IMG/VR virus record: IMGVR_UViG_3300017779_000007
Location: 1 to 56,378 of that record
DNA length: 56,378 nt
Reading direction: 5' to 3' (one strand)
Origin: a virus
Both the position numbers and the translations under genes were made by a program. Below are positions 39,300 to 47,262 of the stretch, piece by piece; within the stretch, counting starts at the first letter, position 1, and every line of letters begins with the position of its first letter. Under the pieces are notes generated by a model. The model had not been told where the DNA came from. It saw only the letters and a list, made by a program, of their open reading frames with translations, and searched no databases.

Positions 39300-39577
39300 G
39301 ATTTGCGCTTACGCGCTTTCTTCAGGAGCCTCTTTTTGCTCCTGTATCTCGCGGTCTTCTCCGCGATCTTCTTAGGTTGCTTGACGTATTGCTTACCTTT
39401 TCGCATACCTTTACGCTTCTTACGGCTGGTTCGGTCATATTCCTCGTCAGTCAATGCTTCACGCGCAGCCTTTGGTAAATATCGCTCGCCCGTTTTGAGC
39501 GACGGCTTACCAGATTTGGTTCCCCATTTCTCTCTTGTCCAGTTGTCCAGAGATCTCTGTGAAGCTTTCTTAGGCAT
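39296..39577 (-). CDS. DUF5872-like basic protein, 93 aa
   Basis: The pattern SQRSLDNWTREKWGTKSGKP, then GERYLPKAAREALTDEEY and KRKGMRKGKQYVKQPKKIAE matches DUF5872 proteins known from phages and giant viruses. Highly basic; probably binds nucleic acid. One-base overlap with the upstream gene and ATGA overlap with the nuclease gene. Confidence 0.8.
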   Translation of the reverse strand: MPKKASQRSLDNWTREKWGTKSGKPSLKTGERYLPKAAREALTDEEYDRTSRKKRKGMRKGKQYVKQPKKIAEKTARYRSKKRLLKKARKRKS

Positions 39578-39753
39578 TAGTAACCGGATTGTGGTTTAGA
39601 CCGTTTACGGATAATCTTCTTAGCCTTCTTCTTGGTAGACGGCTTAGTGTGTCCGTAGCCTTTCTTCTTCATGGCAAGGTGCTGCTCGTAGGTGTTAGCC
39701 TTGTAGCCTTTACCATTCTTGTCATACATCATGTGTGGTTTAAAATCCTTCAT
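39577..39753 (-). CDS. Small basic protein, 58 aa
   Basis: I place the start at ATG 39753, which overlaps the TAA of the preceding small gene (TAATG) and has GGAGGA 11 nt upstream. Starting further upstream would cover that gene. Contains DFKPHMMYDKNGKGYKANTY and a KKKAKKIIRKRSK tail. Recurrent in phage small-basic-gene clusters; function unknown. Confidence 0.65.
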   Translation of the reverse strand: MKDFKPHMMYDKNGKGYKANTYEQHLAMKKKGYGHTKPSTKKKAKKIIRKRSKPQSGY

Positions 39754-39932
39754 TAGTCTCTGTATCCTCCTCCGTTTTTCTTGTATCTTGCTGCTAATAG
39801 CTGTGCTTTTCGTGCGGACCATTGGCCAGCTTTACCGCCTTTGGTTCCGGCCTTGATTGAGTTAAATAGACGTTTCCTCATCGTAGGCTTCGTGTAGTTG
39901 CCTGCCTCATTGACCTTTGATTTCTTTTTCAT
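39753..39932 (-). CDS. DUF6321-like small protein, 59 aa (short gene)
   Basis: Reads MKKKSKVNEAGNYTKP, then LRKRLF-like RKRLFNSIKAGTKGGKAGQW and SARKAQLLAARYKKNGGGY, a very recognisable small phage protein. Its ATG overlaps the upstream stop as ATGA (39929-39932), and its TAA overlaps the next ATG. Basic, probably nucleic-acid-binding. Confidence 0.8.
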   Translation of the reverse strand: MKKKSKVNEAGNYTKPTMRKRLFNSIKAGTKGGKAGQWSARKAQLLAARYKKNGGGYRD

Positions 39933-40216
39933 TTTAAGCGTTTAAGGATTCGTTCGTAGGCTGGAAAGAAGACCTCGTCGATGCATCGGACGCAGGCTTC
40001 CTCTTCAAAGTTCTCGCAGAACGAGATACCAGCGATGTGGAAGGCGGCGTGTAGCATTTCATGGCGTAAGGTCGGGATGATTTCGTGTTCTGGTAGTTTG
40101 TTGTGTAACTGGATTATCCGCTTCTCATGGAGATACTGACCGTAGCACCCCTCTAACTCAGTCTTGTGGATCTTGATCCGCTGACCTGCAATCGTGACTG
40201 ATTTTAGGGATTTCAC
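39929..40216 (-). CDS. Small zinc metallopeptidase-like protein (HExxH), 95 aa
   Basis: Zinc-binding motif RHEMLHAAFHIAG (His52, Glu53, His56), then EEEACVRCID, where an acidic residue can be the third ligand. Size and motif resemble SprT/ImmA-type phage mini-peptidases. The substrate is unknown; it may degrade a regulator or assist virion maturation. It overlaps both neighbours by four bases (ATGA). Confidence 0.7.
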   Translation of the reverse strand: MKSLKSVTIAGQRIKIHKTELEGCYGQYLHEKRIIQLHNKLPEHEIIPTLRHEMLHAAFHIAGISFCENFEEEACVRCIDEVFFPAYERILKRLK

Positions 40217-40428
40217 TTCTTGGATCTGTTCCTTGATTTGCTGAGTAGTTGTAAGTTCCCGCGTGAGTTGTTTCTAGGATTACCGTCTTTGTGGTCAACG
40301 TCCTTGCCCTTGACCCGCTTGCCTAAGATCTTCTTCATTTTACGGCGTGCGCCATTACGGCTAGCCCGATTCTTTTTCTGCTCCGGCTTGCTGTGGTAGT
40401 TGTCGTATTCTTTTTGGTAGTTCCTCAT
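40213..40428 (-). CDS. HNH endonuclease-like small protein, 71 aa
   Basis: The C-terminal part reads KDVDHKDGNPRNNSRGNLQL then SKSRNRSKK, the HNH-type core (Asp-His, Asn-x-Asn, Asn). The N terminus (YQKEYDNYHSKPEQKKNRAS) is basic. In terminase-based phages a small HNH protein can assist packaging; a homing role is the alternative. ATGA overlaps at both ends. Confidence 0.7.
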   Translation of the reverse strand: MRNYQKEYDNYHSKPEQKKNRASRNGARRKMKKILGKRVKGKDVDHKDGNPRNNSRGNLQLLSKSRNRSKK

Positions 40429-41078
40429 GGGTTGTTAAAGTAACTGACAATCGCCTGTGCGTATACGTCGGCCAGTAGTGAGTGCTTTACGTCAAAGAGA
40501 ACCCATTCCTTTGGGCAGCTACCGAAGAAAGGCTCGCAGATAACGGCTGGCGGCGGCACGCTCCTCAAGAACCCGCCCCCGCGACCGCCCGATTCAATCG
40601 CCTTAATCCCTCTGTCCGACTGCACCTTAAAGGTCTCGGCGTGGGCTTCGCGGAAACACTCAGCCAGACGGCGACCGTTGTTGCTGGTGTGGTAATGCAG
40701 ATATTCGTAGCCCTCTGCTTTCGAGCTTGAGTAGCTGTTGAAGTGTAGTTCGATTGCGATGTCGCACTCCTCCTTCGCGACGCTTTCGCCCAACCAGTCC
40801 ATCGCGCCGCTGTAGCTCTCCGACGGGTAGTCATCGAACACAACAGATTGAATCCCTTGATGGCGCAGGTGGCTCTTCAGCAGGTCTGCGACCTTCTTGT
40901 TGTAGGTCCACTCGTCCACGCCTCCGACGGACGTGGCCCCTTTGTCTCCGATCCGGCTGTGTCCCACACAGATGGCGACCTTCTTGAGATTCTTAACCTT
41001 CTTACGCTTTACGGCTTTAGCCGCTCTGTAAGCGGCTACAAGTTCTAAGATCTTGTCGAGTATCTGGCTTGGACTCAT
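40425..41078 (-). CDS. N-acetylmuramoyl-L-alanine amidase endolysin (Amidase_3), 217 aa
   Basis: Cleaves the amide bond between muramic acid and the stem peptide at lysis. Zinc and catalytic residues: His40 (CVGHS), Glu56 (VDEWTYN), His112 (ELHFNS), Glu182 (ICEPFFGS). The N-terminal 30 residues are a basic amphipathic helix, not a typical signal peptide, so export would need holins. It overlaps the lipoprotein gene by four bases. Confidence 0.88.
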   Translation of the reverse strand: MSPSQILDKILELVAAYRAAKAVKRKKVKNLKKVAICVGHSRIGDKGATSVGGVDEWTYNKKVADLLKSHLRHQGIQSVVFDDYPSESYSGAMDWLGESVAKEECDIAIELHFNSYSSSKAEGYEYLHYHTSNNGRRLAECFREAHAETFKVQSDRGIKAIESGGRGGGFLRSVPPPAVICEPFFGSCPKEWVLFDVKHSLLADVYAQAIVSYFNNP

Positions 41079-41311
41079 TTACCGATGATGATTGCGCGAC
41101 GATATGAATAATCGCTGTGGAACTTCTGGCCTCGGCCTTTTAGCTGGCCTTCTTTAAACTGATACGTGACGCCCTCAACCAGCGTCACCGTCGGAGGGTC
41201 GAGCAATGCGCTCTCGTTCAAACTTGAGTCGTTTCGCCAAGCGTTCGATCCGCAGCTTGGCAGCAGGAGAGCCATCAGCGGCAAGATCATCAATGTCGTC
41301 TTCCAGTTCAT
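41075..41311 (-). CDS. Small lipoprotein, candidate outer spanin, 78 aa
   Basis: Signal sequence with lipobox LLPSC (Cys20; MNWKTTLMILPLMALLLPSC). The mature part is short and extended. It is read in a different frame from, and overlaps by 137 bp, the upstream 69-aa gene, as Rz1 does Rz. It lies next to the amidase and holin-like genes. Outer-membrane o-spanin is the best guess. Confidence 0.6.
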   Translation of the reverse strand: MNWKTTLMILPLMALLLPSCGSNAWRNDSSLNESALLDPPTVTLVEGVTYQFKEGQLKGRGQKFHSDYSYRRAIIIGK

Positions 41312-41384
41312 AAACGTATGTTCTTTGTTTGAGACCGACGTAAGCTATGTATGCCTTAGCTGCTGCGGTCAGTAGTTTGATCAT
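41175..41384 (-). CDS. Candidate inner spanin-like protein, 69 aa
   Basis: N-terminal hydrophobic stretch IKLLTAAAKAYIAYVGL (residues 2-18) followed by a charged helix (ELEDDIDDLAADG; RIERLAKRLKFERERIAR) suited to coiled coil. The arrangement with the overlapping lipoprotein is that of an i-spanin/o-spanin pair. The membrane helix is weak, so confidence is moderate. ATGA overlap with the upstream gene. Confidence 0.55.
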   Translation of the reverse strand: MIKLLTAAAKAYIAYVGLKQRTYVYELEDDIDDLAADGSPAAKLRIERLAKRLKFERERIARPSDGDAG

Positions 41385-41893
41385 TTCTTTATTTCTTGTA
41401 AGTAATATCTTCCACCGTCCCCTTTCACAAAGTTCCTTCCACGTTCTTTTTCATAGGCGATAGAATCTTTGACGGATGTATGTCCCATACCCTTTAAGAG
41501 CATACCGTTTCTAGGGTCAATACTACCTTTGTGCTTGTACCAATCAAAGGGACTATTAGGGTCATCCTCGTTAGCGCGATGCCACACCCACGCTTCAAAT
41601 GCTCCTTCATTGGTTCTTTCGGGAACGGAATCTCCGGCTGCGAGGGCGGCAAGCTCCTCTTCTGTCGGCCTATCCGTAGGTTTATCTATATTTAAAGGCA
41701 TTAGCTCCGCAAGTTCCGCACCTGTTTTTTCGTCGTATCTTTTACCTTCAGGATCGAACTCAGTGGCCACTTTTCTAGCCACTTTTCTAGCCGCTTTTTT
41801 AGCAGCAGTTTTAGCAGCAGTTTTAGCAGCAGTTTTAGCAGCAGCTATAGCGGCAGCTCTAGCATCTACCCTTTTTTCAAATGAGTCGGACAT
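41381..41893 (-). CDS. Ala/Lys-repeat protein in the lysis region, 170 aa
   Basis: Residues 12-42 are an AAAKTAAKTAAKTAAKKA repeat encoded by a 15-bp array, likely a long basic helix. The C-terminal part (about 98-170) is more globular: AFEAWVWHRANEDDPNSPF, DPRNGMLLKGMGH, VKDSIAYEKERG. No catalytic motif recognised. Could be a virion-associated or lysis accessory protein. Confidence 0.6.
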   Translation of the reverse strand: MSDSFEKRVDARAAAIAAAKTAAKTAAKTAAKKAARKVARKVATEFDPEGKRYDEKTGAELAELMPLNIDKPTDRPTEEELAALAAGDSVPERTNEGAFEAWVWHRANEDDPNSPFDWYKHKGSIDPRNGMLLKGMGHTSVKDSIAYEKERGRNFVKGDGGRYYLQEIKK

Positions 41894-41900
41894 TCCCTAA

Positions 41901-42080
41901 TCACTTATCCTTAGCCTTGAACACGTTGAGCGCGAGCCAGTCGATGATCTTATAGGCTTTACCAATGAAGGTATCGTCCTTCGGTGTAGGGGTGAGGGCA
42001 GCGATAGCTGATGCGGCTGCGATGACGGCGGTAACAACCCCGAAGAGCTGTTCTTTGTTTTCGATGATGTAGTTAATCAT
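41901..42080 (-). CDS. Holin-like small membrane protein, 59 aa
   Basis: Start ATG 42080, overlapping the stop of the upstream gene by eight bases. One clear membrane helix (LFGVVTAVIAAASAIAAL, residues 11-28), then TPTPKDDTFIGKAYKIIDWL, a common continuation in phage holin-type proteins, and a basic end. Probable pore former or antiholin, paired with the next membrane protein. Confidence 0.7.
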   Translation of the reverse strand: MINYIIENKEQLFGVVTAVIAAASAIAALTPTPKDDTFIGKAYKIIDWLALNVFKAKDK

Positions 42081-42258
42081 TTTTCTTACGGTTACGGAAT
42101 TTCTCAACTGCTGTTATAGCAGAGAGGACGGCGATGATCAAGCCGAGAAAAGCTGAGACCATCTGGATGATTACGTTGATGTTTTCGGGCAGCGTAGACA
42201 TGAAAACGAAGATGGATGCTAGGATGCCGGAGATTGGGTGTGTGAGGTGTTGGAACAT
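42073..42258 (-). CDS. Holin-like membrane protein with two helices, 61 aa
   Basis: Two hydrophobic segments (ISGILASIFVFMS; IIQMVSAFLGLIIAVLSAI) and a basic tail EKFRNRKKND, the layout of class II holins. It precedes the one-helix protein with an 8-bp overlap. The pair probably times lysis by letting the amidase reach the wall. Confidence 0.7.
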   Translation of the reverse strand: MFQHLTHPISGILASIFVFMSTLPENINVIIQMVSAFLGLIIAVLSAITAVEKFRNRKKND

Positions 42259-42289
42259 TGTAGTTCAATAAGTTAGGTGTGTTGATCGG

Positions 42290-43453
42290 TTAGATCTGCG
42301 GGAATGTTGAGAAATCTGCTTCGGTAACTGTATAGTTTGTCGATACCCCTGCCTGTGTGTCGGCGGTAGCGATCATGGTGTTGAGGTCTGAAATATAGTC
42401 TGCTATAGGAGTCCCCGCTCCTGCCCCGCCGAATGTCCAAACAGTTACAAGCACAAGCTCTCCGTCTACAATTATGAATGCAGGGTTGCCGCTGTCGCCA
42501 CTAATTTTATTCTCATGGAAAATGAGCCTGTTGGGGTCAACGGGTGTCTGCATATTACCTCTAGAACGCCAATCAATAATAAGAGCTTTCTCCTCTTGGT
42601 CGAGGCCGAGGCAAGCTACCCTACTGAAGTTTTCCAAATAGTTACTGTGATCACTAGGCATTACAGCGCACGGCTTGATCGTGGGCGGAAGATCGCTGTC
42701 TAAAGTATAGATTGTTAAGTCTGGGTAGTAGTTTCTAGATTCAGGGTGTCGGGCTTTTCCGGCCACCGTGCGGTCATGCACCGTGCCGTCTTTCTCCACG
42801 AATCTCACCACTGCGCCTACAGAATACTCGTAGTGTGCCGCTCCAATGACGTGCCTTGGGGTCACCAGTGTCCCCGCTCGTTTATGGCCACCACTACTGT
42901 TCCAAGGGGACGCGCACGTAATATCTAGGTCTCCGCACCACAAATCAGGGTTTCTGACATAGGTGGAACTCGCGTGATCCTGTGAAGTAAATATCTTCCC
43001 GTTAGCCTCCATGCTCATGGAGTCGTCCAGCAAACCGTCGATTTGCTGAGAGCAATGAGTAGATAAAGAGATTTGCGGCTCAGACTCAGGGAGCGGGTCT
43101 TCGTCTTCGGGTTTCAAAGACAGCCATTGTTCTTTAGTCACGATGGATAGCACTCCTTGCTCAATGTAAGGCCGGAGGGCAGCGAGGTCCGATGAAGTCA
43201 CTCTCCACGTTGCGAGTTGCAGCATGAGTTGACCACTACCGTCAGTGGTGGTTAAAAGTTCTTCGGCAGGTGGGAGTCCGCGTAGGGTCTTAGCTTTAGC
43301 TCCACCTATTGGGTAGCCTCTGGAATCGTCAACGTAGCCAGAAAGAGCAGGGTAGGCTTCCGGTGTGGCGAGGAAATAAAACCAGCCGGTGTCCAACTGA
43401 TCCTGTTCCAGTTCAGTGAGTGGGGGTTCTTCTATGTAGTCTTCGTCTGACAT
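42290..43453 (-). CDS. Chymotrypsin-like serine protease, 387 aa
   Basis: Catalytic triad His207 (TPRHVIGAAHY), Asp245 (YYPDLTIYTLD) and Ser321 (GDSGNPAF) with correct spacing for the trypsin fold, followed by WTFGGAGAGTPI. The N-terminal 150 residues are acidic and probably a separate virion-anchoring module. No signal peptide. Encoded between the fibre gene and the holins, so it may be a tail-borne protease, a maturation protease or an assistant of lysis. Several Cys residues are present. Confidence 0.75.
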   Translation of the reverse strand: MSDEDYIEEPPLTELEQDQLDTGWFYFLATPEAYPALSGYVDDSRGYPIGGAKAKTLRGLPPAEELLTTTDGSGQLMLQLATWRVTSSDLAALRPYIEQGVLSIVTKEQWLSLKPEDEDPLPESEPQISLSTHCSQQIDGLLDDSMSMEANGKIFTSQDHASSTYVRNPDLWCGDLDITCASPWNSSGGHKRAGTLVTPRHVIGAAHYEYSVGAVVRFVEKDGTVHDRTVAGKARHPESRNYYPDLTIYTLDSDLPPTIKPCAVMPSDHSNYLENFSRVACLGLDQEEKALIIDWRSRGNMQTPVDPNRLIFHENKISGDSGNPAFIIVDGELVLVTVWTFGGAGAGTPIADYISDLNTMIATADTQAGVSTNYTVTEADFSTFPQI

Positions 43454-43458
43454 GGCTT

Positions 43459-45237
43459 TTAGAAAATGCTGGAAGCGGAGTTAATATAATCGCGAACCTT
43501 CGTCGCCTCGCCGTCCGTCAGAGTCTCGTCGAACAGGTAGAGGTATTCGAGGTCGATGGCAGCGTTGCCGTTACCGTCATAACGTCCACCAATAGTGAAC
43601 TTCTCCGAAGACAACCCACTGAGGTCGAGAGATTTGGTTTTAGCGTCTGCATTGTTGACTTTAGAAACCTGCTCGCCATCAACTGCTTTTAATTCATGAA
43701 GAACTGCTCCTATATCCTCGTCGTATGTTCCATCGTGTCCGTCTTGAAAAGCGTTGTTGTAATACCAACCAACTTTGTCGGCGGTAGTCTGACGAAGGGA
43801 GAATGCCAGACCTCTCGGATTATTATAGTCAGTCTCGTCTGGATCGGTGGAATTGACGGCGAATACTCTGGCGTATGTCTCGCTGCCATAATTAACGCTA
43901 AACGCCACAAACATGTATCCTCCGCTGGTAAGCGATTGGTTAAACAAACCACTCATGAAATTATCAGAACCGTCGAATCGGAGGAATGGTCTGCGAACCA
44001 AAGTCGCAGGGTCTTCCGTGTTGCTCTTGTTGATGGTTACCGTCTGACCTGTCGAGCAGGTAAACGAGGATGCCTTGTGGTCTGCATCGGAGAAGTCAAT
44101 GTTAGTATTAGATCCTTCGCTTACGCTGAGTATTGCCCCATTTAGACCTCTACCATTGCCCCACCCGATTTGCGTGGTGGATGTTTGCAGTATTGCAACT
44201 CCAGAGGTGGCGGTTTGTTGTAAAGAGCCATCAAGGTAAAGTGCAACAGTATTACCTACCCTTGTCACTCTGGCTGTGTGTTCCTGACCTTCGGTAATTG
44301 CGTCAACGCTGGTTCTAATGTCAATACTTGGGTTTGTGCCATCCCCTCCGCAGAAAAAATAAAGTAGTTTTTGATGGTCATAGAAACCAAAATGTAATCT
44401 TCCACTCACACTCCCTTGGTATTGCGATAGAAGGTGAGAATACCCTGTGCCTGAAGCGAACTGGTTAATAATAAAATCAATGGAGATGTCAAAATCAGCC
44501 GTTGCAGGTATTACAGGGGCATTTACGCTCGCAAAGTTACTGCTCACGGCTGGGATATACAAATGACCGTCACCGACTGGAACGTGGGCGCGTGGTTGTT
44601 TGGTCGCTGTTGTCTGGGTCGCGTTTGCGCCTCCACTCACTCGGTTGTCTAAGGTGGCGACCAAACCAAGGTTTGACGCAGTCGGGGGTAGGCTACTAAA
44701 GGATGTGGCGACACTGCCTTCTTCGACCTGTGGCATTGCGATTTCTACAGAGTCGCCTTGGGTGTTTACCCAAATCCCAAACCAAATATCGCCATTACTT
44801 GCGTTGCCAGTAAAGGTGCGTTCTACTCTAGTCCACTCTTCACTAATTTCGCTGGTGATGTTGGTAAGATTACCTTGAGCGGAGTATTGGTGGTAAAGTT
44901 GAATGGTTCCAGTTCCCGATACCCGTCTTATCCAAAAGCTGCCGGTGTAAGTTGTCCCTGCGGTGGTCTCAATGGGAGGAGTGCGGAAAGTTCGGTGTGT
45001 TCCACCAGACGCTTCAAAGATTTTTGACGGTTCACCAAGGTAACCTGACCCATCGGTCAGCGTTGTAGAACTGGCCGCGATCCAATTAGAGAAGTCAGTT
45101 TTTGTAACTAAGTTGGTGGCTGCTGCCAGCATCGAACTCCCCGCCTCAAATGCCAGAATCGGGTTGAGGGATAAGGGGTCGAAGGGGGAGAACGCTCTAC
45201 CCCTACTAAGACCTAAACCGAGACCGAGCCGAGACAT
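43459..45237 (-). CDS. Tail fibre/adhesin with lectin-like modules, 592 aa
   Basis: Residues about 40-190 resemble a carbohydrate-binding beta-sandwich (TTYTGSFWIRRVSGTGTI, EEWTRVERTFTG). Residues about 230-400 resemble a LamG/concanavalin-type fold (ADFDISIDFIINQF, HTARVTRVGNTVALYLDGSL). A third sandwich forms the C terminus (EYLYLFDETLTDGEATKVRD). Such multi-sandwich proteins bind host surface sugars. Start MSRLGLGLGLSRG is eight bases after the upstream stop. Confidence 0.75.
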   Translation of the reverse strand: MSRLGLGLGLSRGRAFSPFDPLSLNPILAFEAGSSMLAAATNLVTKTDFSNWIAASSTTLTDGSGYLGEPSKIFEASGGTHRTFRTPPIETTAGTTYTGSFWIRRVSGTGTIQLYHQYSAQGNLTNITSEISEEWTRVERTFTGNASNGDIWFGIWVNTQGDSVEIAMPQVEEGSVATSFSSLPPTASNLGLVATLDNRVSGGANATQTTATKQPRAHVPVGDGHLYIPAVSSNFASVNAPVIPATADFDISIDFIINQFASGTGYSHLLSQYQGSVSGRLHFGFYDHQKLLYFFCGGDGTNPSIDIRTSVDAITEGQEHTARVTRVGNTVALYLDGSLQQTATSGVAILQTSTTQIGWGNGRGLNGAILSVSEGSNTNIDFSDADHKASSFTCSTGQTVTINKSNTEDPATLVRRPFLRFDGSDNFMSGLFNQSLTSGGYMFVAFSVNYGSETYARVFAVNSTDPDETDYNNPRGLAFSLRQTTADKVGWYYNNAFQDGHDGTYDEDIGAVLHELKAVDGEQVSKVNNADAKTKSLDLSGLSSEKFTIGGRYDGNGNAAIDLEYLYLFDETLTDGEATKVRDYINSASSIF

Positions 45238-45244
45238 GATGCCG

Positions 45245-45490
45245 TTATACTTGGTTGTATGCGAGAACCTTGCCGGAGGTCAAGGCGAACGAAGTGATCT
45301 GACCGTAGATAACCGTTCCGGCAGGAATGGCGAATCCGGTCAAAGTTCCAGTCAATTCGGGCCAAGTAATTGCGCTGAAGTTAGCTTCTTCCAGCACCTG
45401 AAGGGCGCAGAAATCGCCTGAAGCACTGCCGCTTGTTACGCACACAGCTCCGCTCTGGCCGAAGGATTGTTTGTCGATTTTATTAGTCAT
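45245..45490 (-). CDS. Small virion-associated protein, 81 aa
   Basis: Beta-rich, with SGSASGDFCALQVLEEANF (residues 20-38) and FAIPAGTVIYGQITSFAL (about 53-70). The pattern recurs in small proteins between tail and fibre genes and suggests a capping or decoration protein. Follows the upstream gene with a 3-bp gap. Confidence 0.65.
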   Translation of the reverse strand: MTNKIDKQSFGQSGAVCVTSGSASGDFCALQVLEEANFSAITWPELTGTLTGFAIPAGTVIYGQITSFALTSGKVLAYNQV

Positions 45491-45493
45491 GAA

Positions 45494-46459
45494 TTAAATA
45501 ATGTTTGGGGTGTTGAAATTGTTTCCGGTTGGTCTAAGGGTGACTTTAGGCTTCGCGGCTCCTCTGGTGGCGTCCAGTTCCTCATCGAGAAGCTGGCGGC
45601 AGATCGTCCAGTGATACTGGGCGCGTTCCAAATCGGCGTTGTCTTCCGCCAACATACCCAAAAGACCGTGCTTGATGACATTAAGGTTGCCGAGATACAA
45701 GATGTCGTCCTGCGTCAGGACTGGCTCCCATGCTCGTTTGAGTAGTAGTTTGACGTTTTGAGTCGTTCCACTGCTGTTAGAGAACCTGAATCGGCGGTAT
45801 CGAGCTACCCCGTCGCCTTTGATTTCTGCTAGAGTGGTTGTTGTGGCAACACCATCGGCGGTTACTACAGCGACAAGGCGGATTTTATCTGGAATTCCGT
45901 AATACGAGACATTCTTAATCTCAATAAGTTCACTTGTGTCAATAAACTCAGAAAAACTACCTCCCGAAAGGGGGATATTATAATTGCTGCGATTCTGACC
46001 TACTACCATATCAATGGTAACTTCTCCATCAGAAGGCAACTGTACGGTCGCGTTCGTTTGTTGATCGACGGACGGTATGGGGATCGCTTTTATGGAGATG
46101 GTATAAGCAGAGCTGGGATAAGATATTTCCTCTATAGTGGGGTGAAACCCGTCGTCCACAACGCCGAAAATGGGCGCAGGTCCGTCACTGGCGTAGCCAG
46201 AGATCCGGTAATCGTGCCACTGAGACTGCGCCTCTACCGGAGAATTCTGCAACATAGCCCCTAAAAGGCTGTCAGCGTGTTCGGGCAGCGCGAAATAGTC
46301 GTTCGTGGTCTCAATAGACCAGTCATACAGAAGATCCCGCCACATCCCCATAGCGTAGAGGCGGGGCATGACCATGTTCAATTTCGCCACGATATCCTCA
46401 TCGGGGCGCACATAGTCGGATAAGGCTTTGGTTACGGCCTTGACAGTCAACGCTGGCAT
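45494..46459 (-). CDS. Tail tubular-like protein, 321 aa
   Basis: Opens with a helical region (KLNMVMPRLYAMGMWRDLL, residues 25-43), then alternates beta strands and ends in helices with YLGNLNVIKHGLLGMLAEDN (about 260-279). The pattern of N-terminal helices plus C-terminal LG-LN-IK-GL resembles T7-like tail tube/adaptor proteins. Probably part of the portal-to-tail connection. It has its own promoter-like sequence directly before the ATG. Confidence 0.6.
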   Translation of the reverse strand: MPALTVKAVTKALSDYVRPDEDIVAKLNMVMPRLYAMGMWRDLLYDWSIETTNDYFALPEHADSLLGAMLQNSPVEAQSQWHDYRISGYASDGPAPIFGVVDDGFHPTIEEISYPSSAYTISIKAIPIPSVDQQTNATVQLPSDGEVTIDMVVGQNRSNYNIPLSGGSFSEFIDTSELIEIKNVSYYGIPDKIRLVAVVTADGVATTTTLAEIKGDGVARYRRFRFSNSSGTTQNVKLLLKRAWEPVLTQDDILYLGNLNVIKHGLLGMLAEDNADLERAQYHWTICRQLLDEELDATRGAAKPKVTLRPTGNNFNTPNII

Positions 46460-46494
46460 AGGCCGAATATAGTCGGGTTAGGCCGTCAAGTCAA
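46460..46494 (-). promoter_or_regulatory. Promoter-like sequence abutting the tail tubular-like gene
   Basis: TTGACT (46489-46494), 17-bp spacer, TATATT (46466-46471), then 6 nt to ATG 46459. It fills the entire 35-bp gap after the glycosyltransferase gene and predicts a leaderless mRNA for the tail, fibre, protease and lysis genes. Confidence 0.65.
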
Positions 46495-47262
46495 TCACTG
46501 AGAAATAGGGGGTAATCCTAAGCCACGGCGTAGACAGGCTCCGAGACGGGTGTCACTAGCAAGAAGATCGTCCGGCCCGTCGAAGCGGTCAATGAGTCCT
46601 GCCAGCGCATGGCGCGATGCTATAACACCCCAAGAGTTGTAGCTGGCCACTTCTTCGTCAGTTCCGCCCTGCTCCCACAAACCAATCTCCATGCAATTGA
46701 TTGGAGTAACCAAGTGCGTAGGTAGCTCGATCCACTGCCCCCAGCTATTGTTATCAAGGGACTTCCGAACCGCATCAGTAGCCGCCTCCAACCACCCAAT
46801 TGCGCCATCCTTTTGTTCAAGCACGTCCAGTGCGAAGTCCGCTGAGTCACGGATAACCTTAGAACCAGCTCTACCAGCAAAGAAGTTATCCATCCAACCC
46901 CCACTCCACTCTTTGTATCCGACGAAATCGAATCCGCGAGCCATCTCGGTAAGCCAAGAAAGATCGGACCAACAAATATAATCCATGTCCACCCAAGCCC
47001 CTCCTACAGTCACGATAAATTTCTTACGTATCCAATCCACTCGGTGTGTGCAGTAAGCTTTTTCGAGGACTTTCGGAAGTGGACCCAATGAATCTTCCAC
47101 ATCCTGCCTCCCTATCAGGACGGCGTTGGGGTTGTGGTATTTGACAGTCTTCCAGCACAGGTCATAGAACCAATGCCGATTTTTGCCCTCCCAGTAACAG
47201 TAGAGTTTATAACTATCGTCGTTTACTCTCTCTTTATCCACACTACCAAAACTTAGTCTCAT
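46495..47262 (-). CDS. Glycosyltransferase with DxD motif (GT32-like), 255 aa
   Basis: Sugar-transfer enzyme. Motif THRVDWIRKKFIVTVGGAWV then DMDYIC (Asp-x-Asp near residue 94) matches GT32-type glycosyltransferases with a conserved R-x-D and GG upstream of DxD. The C-terminal section carries Trp-rich strands (NSWGQWIELPTHL). It overlaps the GT25-like gene by 20 bp. Next to Ser-rich virion proteins, so a virion protein or host cell-wall sugar is a likely acceptor. Confidence 0.8.
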   Translation of the reverse strand: MRLSFGSVDKERVNDDSYKLYCYWEGKNRHWFYDLCWKTVKYHNPNAVLIGRQDVEDSLGPLPKVLEKAYCTHRVDWIRKKFIVTVGGAWVDMDYICWSDLSWLTEMARGFDFVGYKEWSGGWMDNFFAGRAGSKVIRDSADFALDVLEQKDGAIGWLEAATDAVRKSLDNNSWGQWIELPTHLVTPINCMEIGLWEQGGTDEEVASYNSWGVIASRHALAGLIDRFDGPDDLLASDTRLGACLRRGLGLPPISQ

